DNA of 64,000 nucleotides from Isoalcanivorax indicus (GTDB taxonomy: Bacteria; Pseudomonadota; Gammaproteobacteria; Pseudomonadales; Alcanivoracaceae), in contig NZ_QGMP01000002.1 of the NCBI RefSeq assembly GCF_003259185.1, positions 186,001 to 250,000 on the forward strand, in the 5' to 3' direction. Shown piece after piece: positions 47,633 through 56,408 of the stretch; within the stretch, counting starts at the first letter, position 1; every line of letters begins with the position of its first letter. The translations under genes were made by a program, and so were the position numbers. The notes under the pieces were generated by a model, which saw only the letters and a program-made list of their open reading frames with translations, had not been told where the DNA came from and did no database searches.

Positions 47633-48832
47633 ATGAAAAAAATCAACAAGAGCACCCGTCGCACGCTGCTGCTGGCAGCACTGGCTGTGGCGATTGTCGC
47701 CGGCCTGCTGCTCGGCTTCCGGGAGCCACCGGCGCTGGTGGATACCGCCGAGGCGCACCGCGATACGTTCCGGGTCACGGTGGAAGAGGAGGGGCGCACC
47801 CGGCTGGCGGATCGCTATGAGGTGTCCGCGCCGGTCAGTGGCCACCTGAGTCGCGTGCGGCTGGAGCCGGGCGACACGGTGCAGCGTGGCGACCCCTTGT
47901 TCCTCGTGCAGCCGCTGTATTCCGCGCCGCTGGATGCGCGCAGCCGCGCCCAGGCGGAGGCCAGCCTGGGCCGGGCCGAAGCCATGCTGGCGGTGACCCG
48001 CAGCCATGTGGAGGCAGAAGAGGCGCGCGCCGAACTGGCCCGCAAGGAACTCGAGCGCGTGCGTCCCCTGGCCCGCGCCGGGCACCTGTCCGCCGAGGTG
48101 CTGGATCGCGCTGAAACCGAAGTCCGCCGAGCGGACGCCGCGCTGCGCTCCACCCGCTTTGCCGTCGATGTGGCGCGCCATGAACGGGACAATGCCCGTG
48201 CCACCCTGGCGGTCAGTGGCGGTGCCGACGACGTCGCGCCCCTGACCGTACGCGCGCCCCTGGATGCGACGGTGCTGCGGCGCCCGCGACAGAGCGAAGG
48301 CGCGGTCCAGGCGGGCGAACCGGTCATGGTGCTGGGTGATCTGAACAGCCTGGAAGTGGAAGTTGATGTGCTGTCCCGCGATGCCGTGCGCATTCGCCCG
48401 GGCATGCCAGTGCTGCTGACGCGCTGGGGCGGCGACGGTGAACTCGCGGGCACCGTTCGGCGTGTGGAGCCCGCCGGCTTCACCCGGGTGTCCGCACTGG
48501 GCGTCGAAGAGCAACGCGTCTGGGTGCTGGTGGATATCGACCTCGACCATGCGCTGTCCGCGGGCCTGGGGGACGGCTACCGGGTGGAGGCGGCATTTCT
48601 GCTGCGGCACAGCGACGACGTGCTGCAGATTCCGGTCAGCGCGGTGTTCCGCGATGACACCGGCTGGGCGACCTATGTGGCCGATAACGGCCGCGCGCGC
48701 CTGCGTCGCCTGGACATCGGTGAGCGCAGCGGGCTGCGTGCCGAAGTGACGGCGGGCCTGGAGGCGGGGGAGCGCGTCATTCTGCATCCCGGGCAGGATA
48801 TTCACGAGGGGCGCCGTCTTCGCACGCGCTGA
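47633..48832 (+). CDS. HlyD/MacA-like periplasmic adaptor
   Basis: This 399-residue protein has an N-terminal membrane anchor (TLLLAALAVAIVAGLLLGF), a barrel-sandwich (lipoyl-like) domain with DRYEVSAPVSGHLSRVRLEPGDTVQRGDPLF, a long Ala/Glu/Arg-rich helical hairpin (about residues 105-185), the second lipoyl half (LTVRAPLDATVLRRPRQSEG), and beta-barrel and membrane-proximal domains. It links the inner-membrane permease to an outer-membrane channel. It starts 4 nt after the permease stop. No outer-membrane TolC-like gene is adjacent. Confidence 0.9.
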   Translation: MKKINKSTRRTLLLAALAVAIVAGLLLGFREPPALVDTAEAHRDTFRVTVEEEGRTRLADRYEVSAPVSGHLSRVRLEPGDTVQRGDPLFLVQPLYSAPLDARSRAQAEASLGRAEAMLAVTRSHVEAEEARAELARKELERVRPLARAGHLSAEVLDRAETEVRRADAALRSTRFAVDVARHERDNARATLAVSGGADDVAPLTVRAPLDATVLRRPRQSEGAVQAGEPVMVLGDLNSLEVEVDVLSRDAVRIRPGMPVLLTRWGGDGELAGTVRRVEPAGFTRVSALGVEEQRVWVLVDIDLDHALSAGLGDGYRVEAAFLLRHSDDVLQIPVSAVFRDDTGWATYVADNGRARLRRLDIGERSGLRAEVTAGLEAGERVILHPGQDIHEGRRLRTR

Positions 48833-48909
48833 GTTTGCCTTGCCCCGCAGCAGGTGAAACCGCCATCATGCCCTCATATTTTTCTGACACCGCATACCTC
48901 ACAGGATAG

Positions 48910-50253
48910 ATGCGCACCATGCAGACTCTTCACGATTTTCTGGATCGCCTGACCCACAGAGATCCCCACGAAAAGGAATTTCACCAGGCCGTAGGCACCG
49001 TCTTCACCAGCCTGTGGCCCTATATCGAACAGCACGATGTGTATGTGAAGCAGGCGCTGCTGGAACGCATGACCGAGCCCGAGCGGGTCATCATGTTCCG
49101 CGTGCCCTGGACCGACGACAAGGGCCAGGTCCACGTCAACCGGGGCTATCGCGTGCAGATGAACAGCGCCATCGGCCCTTACAAGGGCGGCCTGCGTTTC
49201 CACCCCAGCGTCAATCTGGGCGTGCTCAAGTTTCTCGCCTTTGAACAGACCTTCAAGAACGCCCTGACCACCCTGCCCATGGGCGGCGGCAAGGGCGGCG
49301 CCGATTTCAACCCGCGCGGCCGCAGCGATGACGAAGTAATGCGCTTTTGCCAGTCGTTCATGAATGAGCTCTATCGCCACATCGGCCCCGATCTGGATGT
49401 CCCGGCGGGCGATATCGGCGTTGGCGCCCGCGAGGTCGGCTACCTGTTCGGTCAGTACAAGCGCCTGAAGAACGAATTCACCGGCGTCTTTACCGGCAAA
49501 GGCTACAGCTGGGGCGGCAGCCTGCTGCGCCCGGAAGCCACCGGCTACGGGCTGGTCTACTTTCTGGAAGAAATGCTGCGCGCCCGCGCCTGTGGCACCG
49601 AAGGCCAGCGCATTGCCATCTCCGGCTCCGGCAATGTTGCCCAGTTCGCGGCGAAGATCCTCATCGTCCAGGGCGCCAAAGTGGTCACCCTGTCCGACTC
49701 CGGCGGCACGGTGCATAACCCTGACGGCTTCACCCGCGAGCAGTGGGACTACCTCAGCGACCTGAAGAACAACCGCCGCGGCCGTATCACCGAACTCGCC
49801 GAGGAATACTCACTCGATTACGCCGAGGGCAAGACGCCCTGGCACTTCCCCTGCGACATCGCCTTGCCGTGTGCCACCCAGAACGAGCTCGATGAAAAGG
49901 CTGCCCACACCCTGATCAACAACGGCTGCTTCGCCGTGGCCGAAGGCTCGAATATGGGCTGTACGCCGCAGGCAGTAAAAACCTTCCGCGACGCGAAAAT
50001 CCTCTACGCGCCCAGCAAGGCCGCCAACGCCGGCGGCGTCTCCGTGTCCGGTCTGGAAATGAGCCAGAACGCCCTGCGCATCCACTGGAGCGAGGGCGAA
50101 GTCGACGAAAAGCTGCACAGCATCATGCACGCCATCCACACCAGTTGCTGCCAGCACGGCCGCGACGGCGACCACATCGACTATGTCCGCGGCGCCAACG
50201 TCGCCGGCTTCCTGAAAGTGGCCGACGCCATGCTGGCTCAGGGCGTGGTGTAG
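48910..50253 (+). CDS. gdhA: NADP-specific glutamate dehydrogenase
   Basis: This 447-residue enzyme assimilates ammonia into glutamate. The active-site block GPYKGGLRFHPSVNLGVLKFLAFEQTFKNALTTLPMGGGKGGADFNPRGRSDDEVMRFCQSFM is nearly the E. coli GdhA type and points to NADP use. The Rossmann motif is AISGSGNVAQFAAK. AGGATAG lies 2-8 nt before the first ATG; an in-frame ATG at 48919 is also possible. Confidence 0.95.
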   Translation: MRTMQTLHDFLDRLTHRDPHEKEFHQAVGTVFTSLWPYIEQHDVYVKQALLERMTEPERVIMFRVPWTDDKGQVHVNRGYRVQMNSAIGPYKGGLRFHPSVNLGVLKFLAFEQTFKNALTTLPMGGGKGGADFNPRGRSDDEVMRFCQSFMNELYRHIGPDLDVPAGDIGVGAREVGYLFGQYKRLKNEFTGVFTGKGYSWGGSLLRPEATGYGLVYFLEEMLRARACGTEGQRIAISGSGNVAQFAAKILIVQGAKVVTLSDSGGTVHNPDGFTREQWDYLSDLKNNRRGRITELAEEYSLDYAEGKTPWHFPCDIALPCATQNELDEKAAHTLINNGCFAVAEGSNMGCTPQAVKTFRDAKILYAPSKAANAGGVSVSGLEMSQNALRIHWSEGEVDEKLHSIMHAIHTSCCQHGRDGDHIDYVRGANVAGFLKVADAMLAQGVV

Positions 50254-50282
50254 GCTGACGGCGAACGCTTGCCTCATAACGA

Positions 50283-50399
50283 GGCAGGCCGGGGGCGGGT
50301 AAGCCTGTTCGGGACTGTGTGAGGCAGGATGCCGAACGCAAGCCCCCATGGAGGGGTTCACGGCGAGTCCCGAACGGGCTTACCCGCCCCCGGCCTGCC
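50283..50399. repeat. Long imperfect inverted repeat between gdhA and htpG
   Basis: Bases 50283-50316 are the reverse complement of 50366-50399 over 34 positions with one mismatch (which becomes a G-U pair in RNA). The 49-nt loop holds a further short dyad, CCCCC-ATG-GAGGGG. The outer arms hold CGGGGGCGGGTAAGCC. The element looks like a mobile or dispersed palindromic unit and would form a very strong hairpin ending gdhA mRNA. Confidence 0.75.
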
Positions 50400-50527
50400 G
50401 TGCTACGGAGCCCCTGTACACGATCCCGGCCAGGCGGCTGCCTTGAAATTTTTCCCCGGACCCCCACCTCTGCCCTCATAACATGCCCCCATCCCGGGGC
50501 CACAACATTCGTTTGAGGAAGCAGACC

Positions 50528-52432
50528 ATGTCCCAGGCCGCCCAGACCGAAAAGCGCGAATTCCAGACCGAAGTCAAACAGCTCCTGCACCTGATGGTGC
50601 ACTCGCTCTACAGCAACAAGGAAATCTTCCTGCGCGAGCTGATCTCCAATGCCTCGGATGCCGCCGACAAGCTCGCCTTTCTTGCCCTGCAAGACGACAC
50701 CCTCTACGAAGGCGACGGCGACCTGCGCATCACGATTGAAGCCGACCCGGCGCAAGGCACCCTGACCCTGCGCGACAACGGCGTGGGCATGAACCGTGAT
50801 GACGTGGTAGCCAACCTGGGCACCATTGCCCGCTCCGGCACCGCGGAGTTCCTCAAGCACATGAGCGGCGACCAGCAAAAGGACTCCCGCCTGATCGGCC
50901 AGTTCGGCGTCGGCTTCTACAGCGCCTTTATCGTTGCCGAGCGCGTGGAAGTGCGTACCCGCAAGGCCGGAGACCCCGCCAACGCCGGCGTTTACTGGGC
51001 CAGCGAAGGTACCGGCGAGTTCGAACTGGGTGACATCGAGCGCCCGCAACGTGGTACCGAAATCGTGCTGCACCTGCGCGAAGACGAAAAGGAGTTTCTT
51101 GATGCCTGGCGCCTCAAGTCGCTGGTGCGAAAATATTCCGACCACATTTCCATCCCGGTCATGATGGCTGCAGAAAAACCGGACGATGATGACCAGGCCG
51201 ACGACGCCCCGGCGCTGGAGCAGATCAACAGCGCCACAGCCCTGTGGACGCGCAACAAGAGCGACATCAGCGACGAGGAATACCAGGATTTCTATCGCCA
51301 CGTATCCCACGATTATGGCGACGCCCTGACCTGGAGCCATAACCGTGTCGAGGGCAAGCTGGATTACACCTCACTGCTGTACCTGCCCGCCAAGGCCCCG
51401 TTCGATCTGTATCAGCGCGAAGCGCCGCGTGGCCTGAAGCTTTATGTCCAGCGGGTTTTCATCATGGACGATGCCGAGCAATTCCTGCCGCTGTACCTGC
51501 GCTTCATCAAGGGGGTGATCGACAGCAACGACCTGTCACTGAATGTGTCACGGGAAATTCTGCAGAACGATCGCACGGTGGCGTCCCTGAAACAGGCGCT
51601 GACCAAGCGCGGCCTGGACATGCTGACGAAGCTGGCGGAGAAAGAGCCGGAGCAGTACCAGCAGGCCTGGGAAGCGTTTGGCAGTGTGCTCAAGGAAGGT
51701 CCGGCGGAAGACTTCGCCAACCGGGAGAAAATTGCCGCGCTGTTGCGATTTGCCAGCACGCATACCGGTGAAGCGACACAGAATGTCAGCCTCAAGGATT
51801 ATATCGGCCGCATGAAGGAAGGCCAGAAGGCGATCTATTACGTAGTCGCTGATGGGCATCAGAACGCGGCGGGCAGCCCCCACCTGGAGATCTTCCGCAA
51901 GAAGGGCATCGAAGTGCTGCTGTTGTCGGACCGCATTGATGAATGGCTGATGAGCCATCTGAGCGAGTTCGACGGCAAGCCGTTGCAGGACGTTGCGCGG
52001 GGCCAGCTCGACCTGGGTGATCTGGAAGATGCCGAAGAGAAACAGAAGCAGGAAGAAGCCGACAAGGCCTATGCTGATCTGACGGCGCAGATTGCGAAAA
52101 TGCTGGAAGATGACGTGGCCAGCGTGCGCACCACGCATCGCCTGACGGATTCACCGGCGTGTCTGGTGGTGGCCGAACACGACATGGGTGCACAGATGCG
52201 GCGCCTGCTGGAAGCGGCCGGGCAGGCGGTGCCAGAGACCAAGCCGACGCTGGAGATCAACCCGGAGCATCCACTGGTACAGCGACTGCACCAGCAGGGC
52301 GACGGGCCGCACACGCGCGATCTGGTTTCCGTGATCTATGAACAGGCGCGGCTGGCGGGCGGCGACAGCTTGAAGGACGCCGCAGGCTATGTGCGTCGCA
52401 TCAACGCCCTGCTGATGGAACTGCAGGCCTGA
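50528..52432 (+). CDS. htpG: Molecular chaperone HtpG (Hsp90)
   Basis: This 634-residue bacterial Hsp90 has the GHKL ATPase N-domain with [25 protein letters not shown] and [13 protein letters not shown]. The middle domain contains FPLY-type contacts ([29 protein letters not shown]). The C-terminal dimer domain ends MELQA, without the eukaryotic MEEVD. I chose ATG 50528 because the family begins at [12 protein letters not shown] and GAGGA lies upstream. Confidence 0.97.
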   Translation: MSQAAQTEKREFQTEVKQLLHLMVHSLYSNKEIFLRELISNASDAADKLAFLALQDDTLYEGDGDLRITIEADPAQGTLTLRDNGVGMNRDDVVANLGTIARSGTAEFLKHMSGDQQKDSRLIGQFGVGFYSAFIVAERVEVRTRKAGDPANAGVYWASEGTGEFELGDIERPQRGTEIVLHLREDEKEFLDAWRLKSLVRKYSDHISIPVMMAAEKPDDDDQADDAPALEQINSATALWTRNKSDISDEEYQDFYRHVSHDYGDALTWSHNRVEGKLDYTSLLYLPAKAPFDLYQREAPRGLKLYVQRVFIMDDAEQFLPLYLRFIKGVIDSNDLSLNVSREILQNDRTVASLKQALTKRGLDMLTKLAEKEPEQYQQAWEAFGSVLKEGPAEDFANREKIAALLRFASTHTGEATQNVSLKDYIGRMKEGQKAIYYVVADGHQNAAGSPHLEIFRKKGIEVLLLSDRIDEWLMSHLSEFDGKPLQDVARGQLDLGDLEDAEEKQKQEEADKAYADLTAQIAKMLEDDVASVRTTHRLTDSPACLVVAEHDMGAQMRRLLEAAGQAVPETKPTLEINPEHPLVQRLHQQGDGPHTRDLVSVIYEQARLAGGDSLKDAAGYVRRINALLMELQA

Positions 52433-52446
52433 GCCGCATCTGAACG

Positions 52447-53088
52447 TCAGGGCTGAAGGCGCTGGATCGTCCAGTGGCTGTCAGCCCCGTGGCGCAGGAA
52501 CTCGAAGCGGTCGTGCAGACGGTCCGGGCGGCCCTGCCAGAACTCGATCCGCTCGGGCATCAGCCGGAAGCCGCCCCAGAACGAAGGCAATGGAACGGGA
52601 CCGTCGCCGAAGCGGGCGGCGACGTCCGCCAACTGTGCCTCCAGGTCGGCCCGCGAGGCGATGGCGCTACTTTGCCGCGACGCCCAGGCGCCCAGCTGGC
52701 TGCCCCGTGGTCGGCTGGCAAAGTAGGCCGCTGACTCGGCCTCGCTGACCTTGTTGACCTGGCCCTCGATGATGACCTGCCGGTTCAGCGGCAGCCAGTG
52801 AAACAGCATGCTGGCGCGTGGCCGTGCCAGCAGCGCCTTGCCCTTGCGGCTGTCGTAATTGGTATAGAACACGAAGCCGCCGTCACTCACGTCCTTGAGC
52901 AGCACGGTACGTTGCCGAGGCTGGCCCTCCTCGTCCACCGTGGCGAGGGTCAGCGCGGTGACATCCTCGATACCGGCCGCCTCGGCCTCTGCAAACCAGC
53001 GTTCGAACTGCAGCAATGGATCGGTGTCCAGATCGGCCCGACGCAGGCCCTGACTTTCATAATCGCGGCGCATATCGCTGAGTTTCAT
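52447..53088 (-). CDS. pdxH: Pyridoxamine 5'-phosphate oxidase
   Basis: This 213-residue FMN enzyme makes pyridoxal 5'-phosphate from the pyridoxine or pyridoxamine phosphates. It starts MKLSDMRRDYESQGLRRADL, then RTVLLKDVSDGGFVFYTNYDSRKG, the signature RQVIIEGQVNKVSEAESAAYFASRPRGSQLGAWASRQS, and the C-terminal EFWQGRPDRLHDRFEF. ATG 53088 gives the family start. It converges on htpG with 14 nt between stops. Confidence 0.96.
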   Translation of the reverse strand: MKLSDMRRDYESQGLRRADLDTDPLLQFERWFAEAEAAGIEDVTALTLATVDEEGQPRQRTVLLKDVSDGGFVFYTNYDSRKGKALLARPRASMLFHWLPLNRQVIIEGQVNKVSEAESAAYFASRPRGSQLGAWASRQSSAIASRADLEAQLADVAARFGDGPVPLPSFWGGFRLMPERIEFWQGRPDRLHDRFEFLRHGADSHWTIQRLQP

Positions 53089-53226
53089 GGTCTGTTCTCT
53101 ACGGTGAGAGGCTTCTGGGATAGTATTCCATGATACGTGAAAGCACCGATGCCGTGCTGACACAAGTCAGTCTGGCGCGATGCGAGTAGTGCCACCGTGA
53201 ACAGCGTTTGAAAGAAGGAGCAGGGC

Positions 53227-53709
53227 ATGCGGGTAACCACGACGGGATGGCGAGCGCTGGCGCTTGCCGGGGCAATGTCTCTACTGGGGCTGGCCGGGTG
53301 TGATCAGGCCGGGGAACCGGCGGCGGAGGTCGCCGACGCAGAAACAGAAGGCGGGCCGCTGAGCCGCCCCTGGGTTGACGCCCGGGCGCGTGGCGTCGGC
53401 TTCCGGGCCGTGGGTAATGAACCAGGCTGGCATCTGGAGATCTACCCGGACAGCCGTCTGCACCTGGTACTGGATTATGGCAGCCGGACGCTGGATGTAC
53501 CGGCGCCGCCCACCGAAACGGAGCGCATGGGGGATGTGACCGTGACCGTGCGCACCACCGAGGCTGAGGGGGAAACCCTGTATATCGAGGTGCGGGAAAC
53601 CGCTTGCCAGGACAACATGTCCGGGGCGATGTTCGACTATCAGGTCCTGGTGCGGTTGGGTGAGCGCGACCTGGAAGGGTGCGGTCACTCTCTGGATGGC
53701 AGCACCTGA
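53227..53709 (+). CDS. COG3650-like lipoprotein
   Basis: This 160-residue protein has a lipoprotein signal (lipobox LAGC, Cys25). The mature part has FRAVGNEPGWHLEIYPDSRLHLVLDYGSR and ETACQDNMSGAMFDYQVLVRLGERDLEGCGHSL, the pattern I know from COG3650/META-like lipoproteins, with two cysteines that could pair. The role is unknown. AGGAG stands before the ATG. It converges on the AsmA-like gene. Confidence 0.82.
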   Translation: MRVTTTGWRALALAGAMSLLGLAGCDQAGEPAAEVADAETEGGPLSRPWVDARARGVGFRAVGNEPGWHLEIYPDSRLHLVLDYGSRTLDVPAPPTETERMGDVTVTVRTTEAEGETLYIEVRETACQDNMSGAMFDYQVLVRLGERDLEGCGHSLDGST

Positions 53710-53725
53710 TCAGGTTTGTGGTGGC

Positions 53726-55201
53726 TCACTCCTCCGGTGCGGCCACCTCGCCATCATAAAAGGCATCGCAGTCGCTGCTGGAAATGCGCAGCAGGCCCAG
53801 CCCCTGGTCCAGCAGGTCCAGGGGGGCGCCCAGCAGCGCATCAATGATGCTGGGTTCATTGACCTGGGGATCATCGAAAGACCCGTAAACGCGCTGGCGA
53901 ATCACGGCGCAGCCTTCCTGATTGACCACCGCCACCTCGAGATCGCGCAATTCGCGGGCACCGAAGTCCACCTGCCCGCGGGCGGCGACCCGGTTCCGGG
54001 TGGTGGCCAGCGCCACGTCAGCGGCGGTCGCCACCCCGTCTTCCAGTGTCCAGTGGGAGTGCACCCGGGTCAGGGTGGTATCGCCGTCGGCGCGGTCGAG
54101 CAGGCGGGCAAATTCGCCGCCTTTGGTGGCGGCCAGGCCGGCCGGGCCCGCCAGCAGCACGGCGCCGACATCGGTCAGGTTGAAGCGCTGGGTGCGGCGG
54201 TAGCGGCTCAGCTCCTCATCCAGGTCGAAGCCCTCAAGGTGGATATCCCTGCCTTCCAGCAGCAATGCTCCGTCCAGGGATTCCGGCCAGCCGCCGGGCC
54301 AGGCGTTGCTGGCGCCCTGTGCATCCAGAGTCAGCGACACGCGGCCGATGCCGCGCAGGGACTGGCCGGCGCGCCAGGCCTCGGGAATGGCTTCGGCCTG
54401 TAAATCCGGCAGCTCGAGGGTCAGGGACAGCTGCGCGGGCTGTGCCCCCAGGGCCAGGCGGAATGTCGCCTGGCCACGGCTGTGCAGCCAGGTCATCGCC
54501 AGGTCGCTGGAGGTCAGGGTGCCGTCGTCGCCGTCCAGGGTCAGGGCCGTATCGGCGATCAACAGATCACCGTAGTGCAGGCGATCAATGGCCGCCTCGG
54601 CCTTGAGATGAAGGCCGTGGAAGGGCGTGCCGTCTTCCGGGGGGGCGGGCCGCCGCAGATCATCGAGGGTGAGCGAGAAGCCCTCCAGCACCAGTGGTGC
54701 TCGCCCGGCGTCGCGAAAGATCAGGGTGCCGTCGTCGACCGTGAGCTGCCCCAGGCGGATATGGCCCGGTGCTGCATCGGGATCGCGCCAGTCTCTGGGG
54801 TCCGGGAACAGGGCACCGTCGCGGTCGCGATGCAGTATCAGTACCGGCGCCTCGAGTTCGAGTCGCTGGATAGCGACCTGGCCACGCAGCAGGCTGCGCC
54901 AGGACAGGGTGACGCTGGCCGCGCGGGCCCGCAGCCCCGGTGCGTCGTCATCGTCGAGATCGCCGGTCAGCCGCGATTCGCCTGTGCGCAGCCTGGGGCG
55001 GGGCAGCCATTGCAGGCGCGCGCCCTGGATGTCGGCCTGCATGCCCGTGTAGTCCGACAGCGCTTCGTCGAGCCACGCGTTCAATGAGCGCTCCGGCCAC
55101 AGCGGCGTCAGCAGCAACAGCCCAAAGAGCAGGGCGAACAGCCCCAGCAGCCCCCAGCCGAGCAAGCGGACAGGGCGCGATCGCGGTGTGTGGCGTGGCA
55201 T
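53726..55201 (-). CDS. AsmA-like inner-membrane-anchored protein
   Basis: This 491-residue protein has an N-terminal anchor (LLGWGLLGLFALLFGLLLLTPLW). The beta-rich body with LDEALSDYTGMQADIQGARLQWLPRPRL, VTLSWRSLLRGQVAIQRLELEAPVLILHRDRDG and repeated LTLD/DGTL units is typical of AsmA repeats. These proteins form grooves that move phospholipids between membranes. It is shorter than most AsmA proteins (about 600), so the groove would be short. It diverges from the DUF2750 gene. Confidence 0.85.
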   Translation of the reverse strand: MPRHTPRSRPVRLLGWGLLGLFALLFGLLLLTPLWPERSLNAWLDEALSDYTGMQADIQGARLQWLPRPRLRTGESRLTGDLDDDDAPGLRARAASVTLSWRSLLRGQVAIQRLELEAPVLILHRDRDGALFPDPRDWRDPDAAPGHIRLGQLTVDDGTLIFRDAGRAPLVLEGFSLTLDDLRRPAPPEDGTPFHGLHLKAEAAIDRLHYGDLLIADTALTLDGDDGTLTSSDLAMTWLHSRGQATFRLALGAQPAQLSLTLELPDLQAEAIPEAWRAGQSLRGIGRVSLTLDAQGASNAWPGGWPESLDGALLLEGRDIHLEGFDLDEELSRYRRTQRFNLTDVGAVLLAGPAGLAATKGGEFARLLDRADGDTTLTRVHSHWTLEDGVATAADVALATTRNRVAARGQVDFGARELRDLEVAVVNQEGCAVIRQRVYGSFDDPQVNEPSIIDALLGAPLDLLDQGLGLLRISSSDCDAFYDGEVAAPEE

Positions 55202-55318
55202 GGCGACTCCTTGTCAGGGCGTACCGGGAACACCGGAACAGTGTAGCAGAGTGTATACACTGTATCCGCGAGGGGCAGGTATGGCATGCTGGAAGGTCAT
55301 TCATCTGCGGAGGTCATC

Positions 55319-55714
55319 ATGACGTATTCCCTCGACAACGCGGCCTTGCGCGAGGCCATGAGCCTGCCCGCCGACGAACGCTACGAATATTTTGTGCAGC
55401 AGGCGATCGCGCACAATGAAATCTGGAGCCTCGCCAAGGGCGACGACTGGGCCATGATGCGTGCCGATGAGCAGGAATGCCTGCCGGTCTGGCCGCACCC
55501 CGATATGGCCGCCGCCTGGGCGCGCGACGACTGGGCAGACTTCACACCGACGATGATTTCGCTGGATGTATGGCTGGAACGCTGGTTGCCGGGAATGAGC
55601 GATGACGAAACCGGTGTCGCGGTGATGCCGGATGACGAAGGCGACAGTGTGGTGGTGGATGCAGACGATCTTCAGCAATCGATGATCGCGACGTTAACGG
55701 GAAAAAAGAAATAA
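55319..55714 (+). CDS. DUF2750 family protein
   Basis: This 131-residue acidic protein with SLPADERYEYFVQQAIAHNEIWSLAKGDDWAMM and CLPVWPHPDMAAAWARDDWADFTPTMISLDVWLERWLPGM fits DUF2750, a small family of unknown role. GGAGG lies 5 nt before the ATG. A stem-loop or operator dyad follows the stop. Confidence 0.82.
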   Translation: MTYSLDNAALREAMSLPADERYEYFVQQAIAHNEIWSLAKGDDWAMMRADEQECLPVWPHPDMAAAWARDDWADFTPTMISLDVWLERWLPGMSDDETGVAVMPDDEGDSVVVDADDLQQSMIATLTGKKK

Positions 55715-55718
55715 TTTA

Positions 55719-55743
55719 CGATGATGGCACTTTGCCATCATCG
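55719..55743. promoter_or_regulatory. TGGCA-N3-TGCCA palindrome upstream of the hotdog gene
   Basis: CGATGATGGCA, CTT, TGCCATCATCG: a perfect 11-bp dyad centred about 102 bp before the start of the hotdog-fold gene. Two related dyads stand upstream of the 7TM kinase gene. It could also end the DUF2750 transcript, but no T-tract follows. Confidence 0.6.
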
Positions 55744-55832
55744 GCAAATACATGACGCCGGGTCTTCTGATTGGACTACCGTTGAGGCGGGGATTCACCC
55801 CGTTTTCAACCTAATCCAACAGGAGGTTCATC

Positions 55833-56351
55833 ATGAACCAGCATATCAAGATTCCCGCCACCGCCTGGCAAACCCCGCAACACAGTCATCATATTGAAGA
55901 CTGGCAGGGCTTGCCTTATGCGGAAGCGGAAAAAACCTATACCCACTTCCTGGAAACCTGGCTCAAGGATTCCAACGCTTACACCAATACCTATTTTTCC
56001 CGCTATTTCGAATGGCAGGGTGTTTGCCGCGAGTCCTGGTTTTTCAAATGCATTGCGGAAGACATGTTGCAGGATCAGGGCGTCTTCATTACCAAGCGGG
56101 CGCACAACGATTATGTCAACGAAACCTTTCCGTTCCAGCGTATTCGTTGTGAGCTGAATACGGCGCAGGTCAAGCAGGCTTCGTTCTATATCCTGTTCCG
56201 TTTTTTCAATGCCGATAGTGGGGACCTGGTATCCGGTGGGTATCAGCAAATCGTATTTGCCAATCATCAGCGACGCATAAGCCGACTGCCGGCGGCGGTA
56301 CTGGACAAGATCCGTACCTATGAAGTGCCGTTTGCTGTTGCAGGTGAATAA
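55833..56351 (+). CDS. Hotdog-fold thioesterase-like protein
   Basis: This 172-residue protein contains NAYTNTYFSRYFEWQGVCRESWFFKC, which resembles the helix and first strands of 4HBT/enediyne-type thioesterases ('xYFxRYFEWQGxxRE'), then IRCELNTAQVKQASFYILFRFFNADSGDLVSGGYQQIVFANHQRR as the hotdog strands. The typical catalytic Asp of 4HBT enzymes is not evident; Glu in FEWQG may serve, as in related families. AGGAGG precedes the ATG. The gene converges on a two-kinase operon and shares its palindromes. It may make or release an acyl-derived product; the substrate is unknown. Confidence 0.72.
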   Translation: MNQHIKIPATAWQTPQHSHHIEDWQGLPYAEAEKTYTHFLETWLKDSNAYTNTYFSRYFEWQGVCRESWFFKCIAEDMLQDQGVFITKRAHNDYVNETFPFQRIRCELNTAQVKQASFYILFRFFNADSGDLVSGGYQQIVFANHQRRISRLPAAVLDKIRTYEVPFAVAGE

Positions 56352-56368
56352 AACGACAGGGGGAAAAA

Positions 56369-56398
56369 GGGGGGCGCTACGGCGCCCCCCGTTCTTTT
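56369..56398. terminator. Bidirectional intrinsic terminator
   Basis: GGGGGGCGC, loop TACG, GCGCCCCCC is a perfect 9-bp stem. GTTCTTTT follows in the rightward sense and CCTTTTTCC in the leftward sense. It ends both the hotdog gene and the converging receiver-kinase operon. Confidence 0.88.
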
Positions 56399-56408
56399 CA
56401 CGGACCCG

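Noticed and set aside
55719..55743. Dyad after the DUF2750 gene as an intrinsic terminator
   Set aside because: No T-tract follows on either strand, and related dyads occur upstream of the kinase gene, so an operator is the better reading.
55719..55743. Sigma-54 promoter (TGGCAC element)
   Set aside because: TGGCAC is present but the TTGC element is not at the required spacing; the symmetry explains the bases better.
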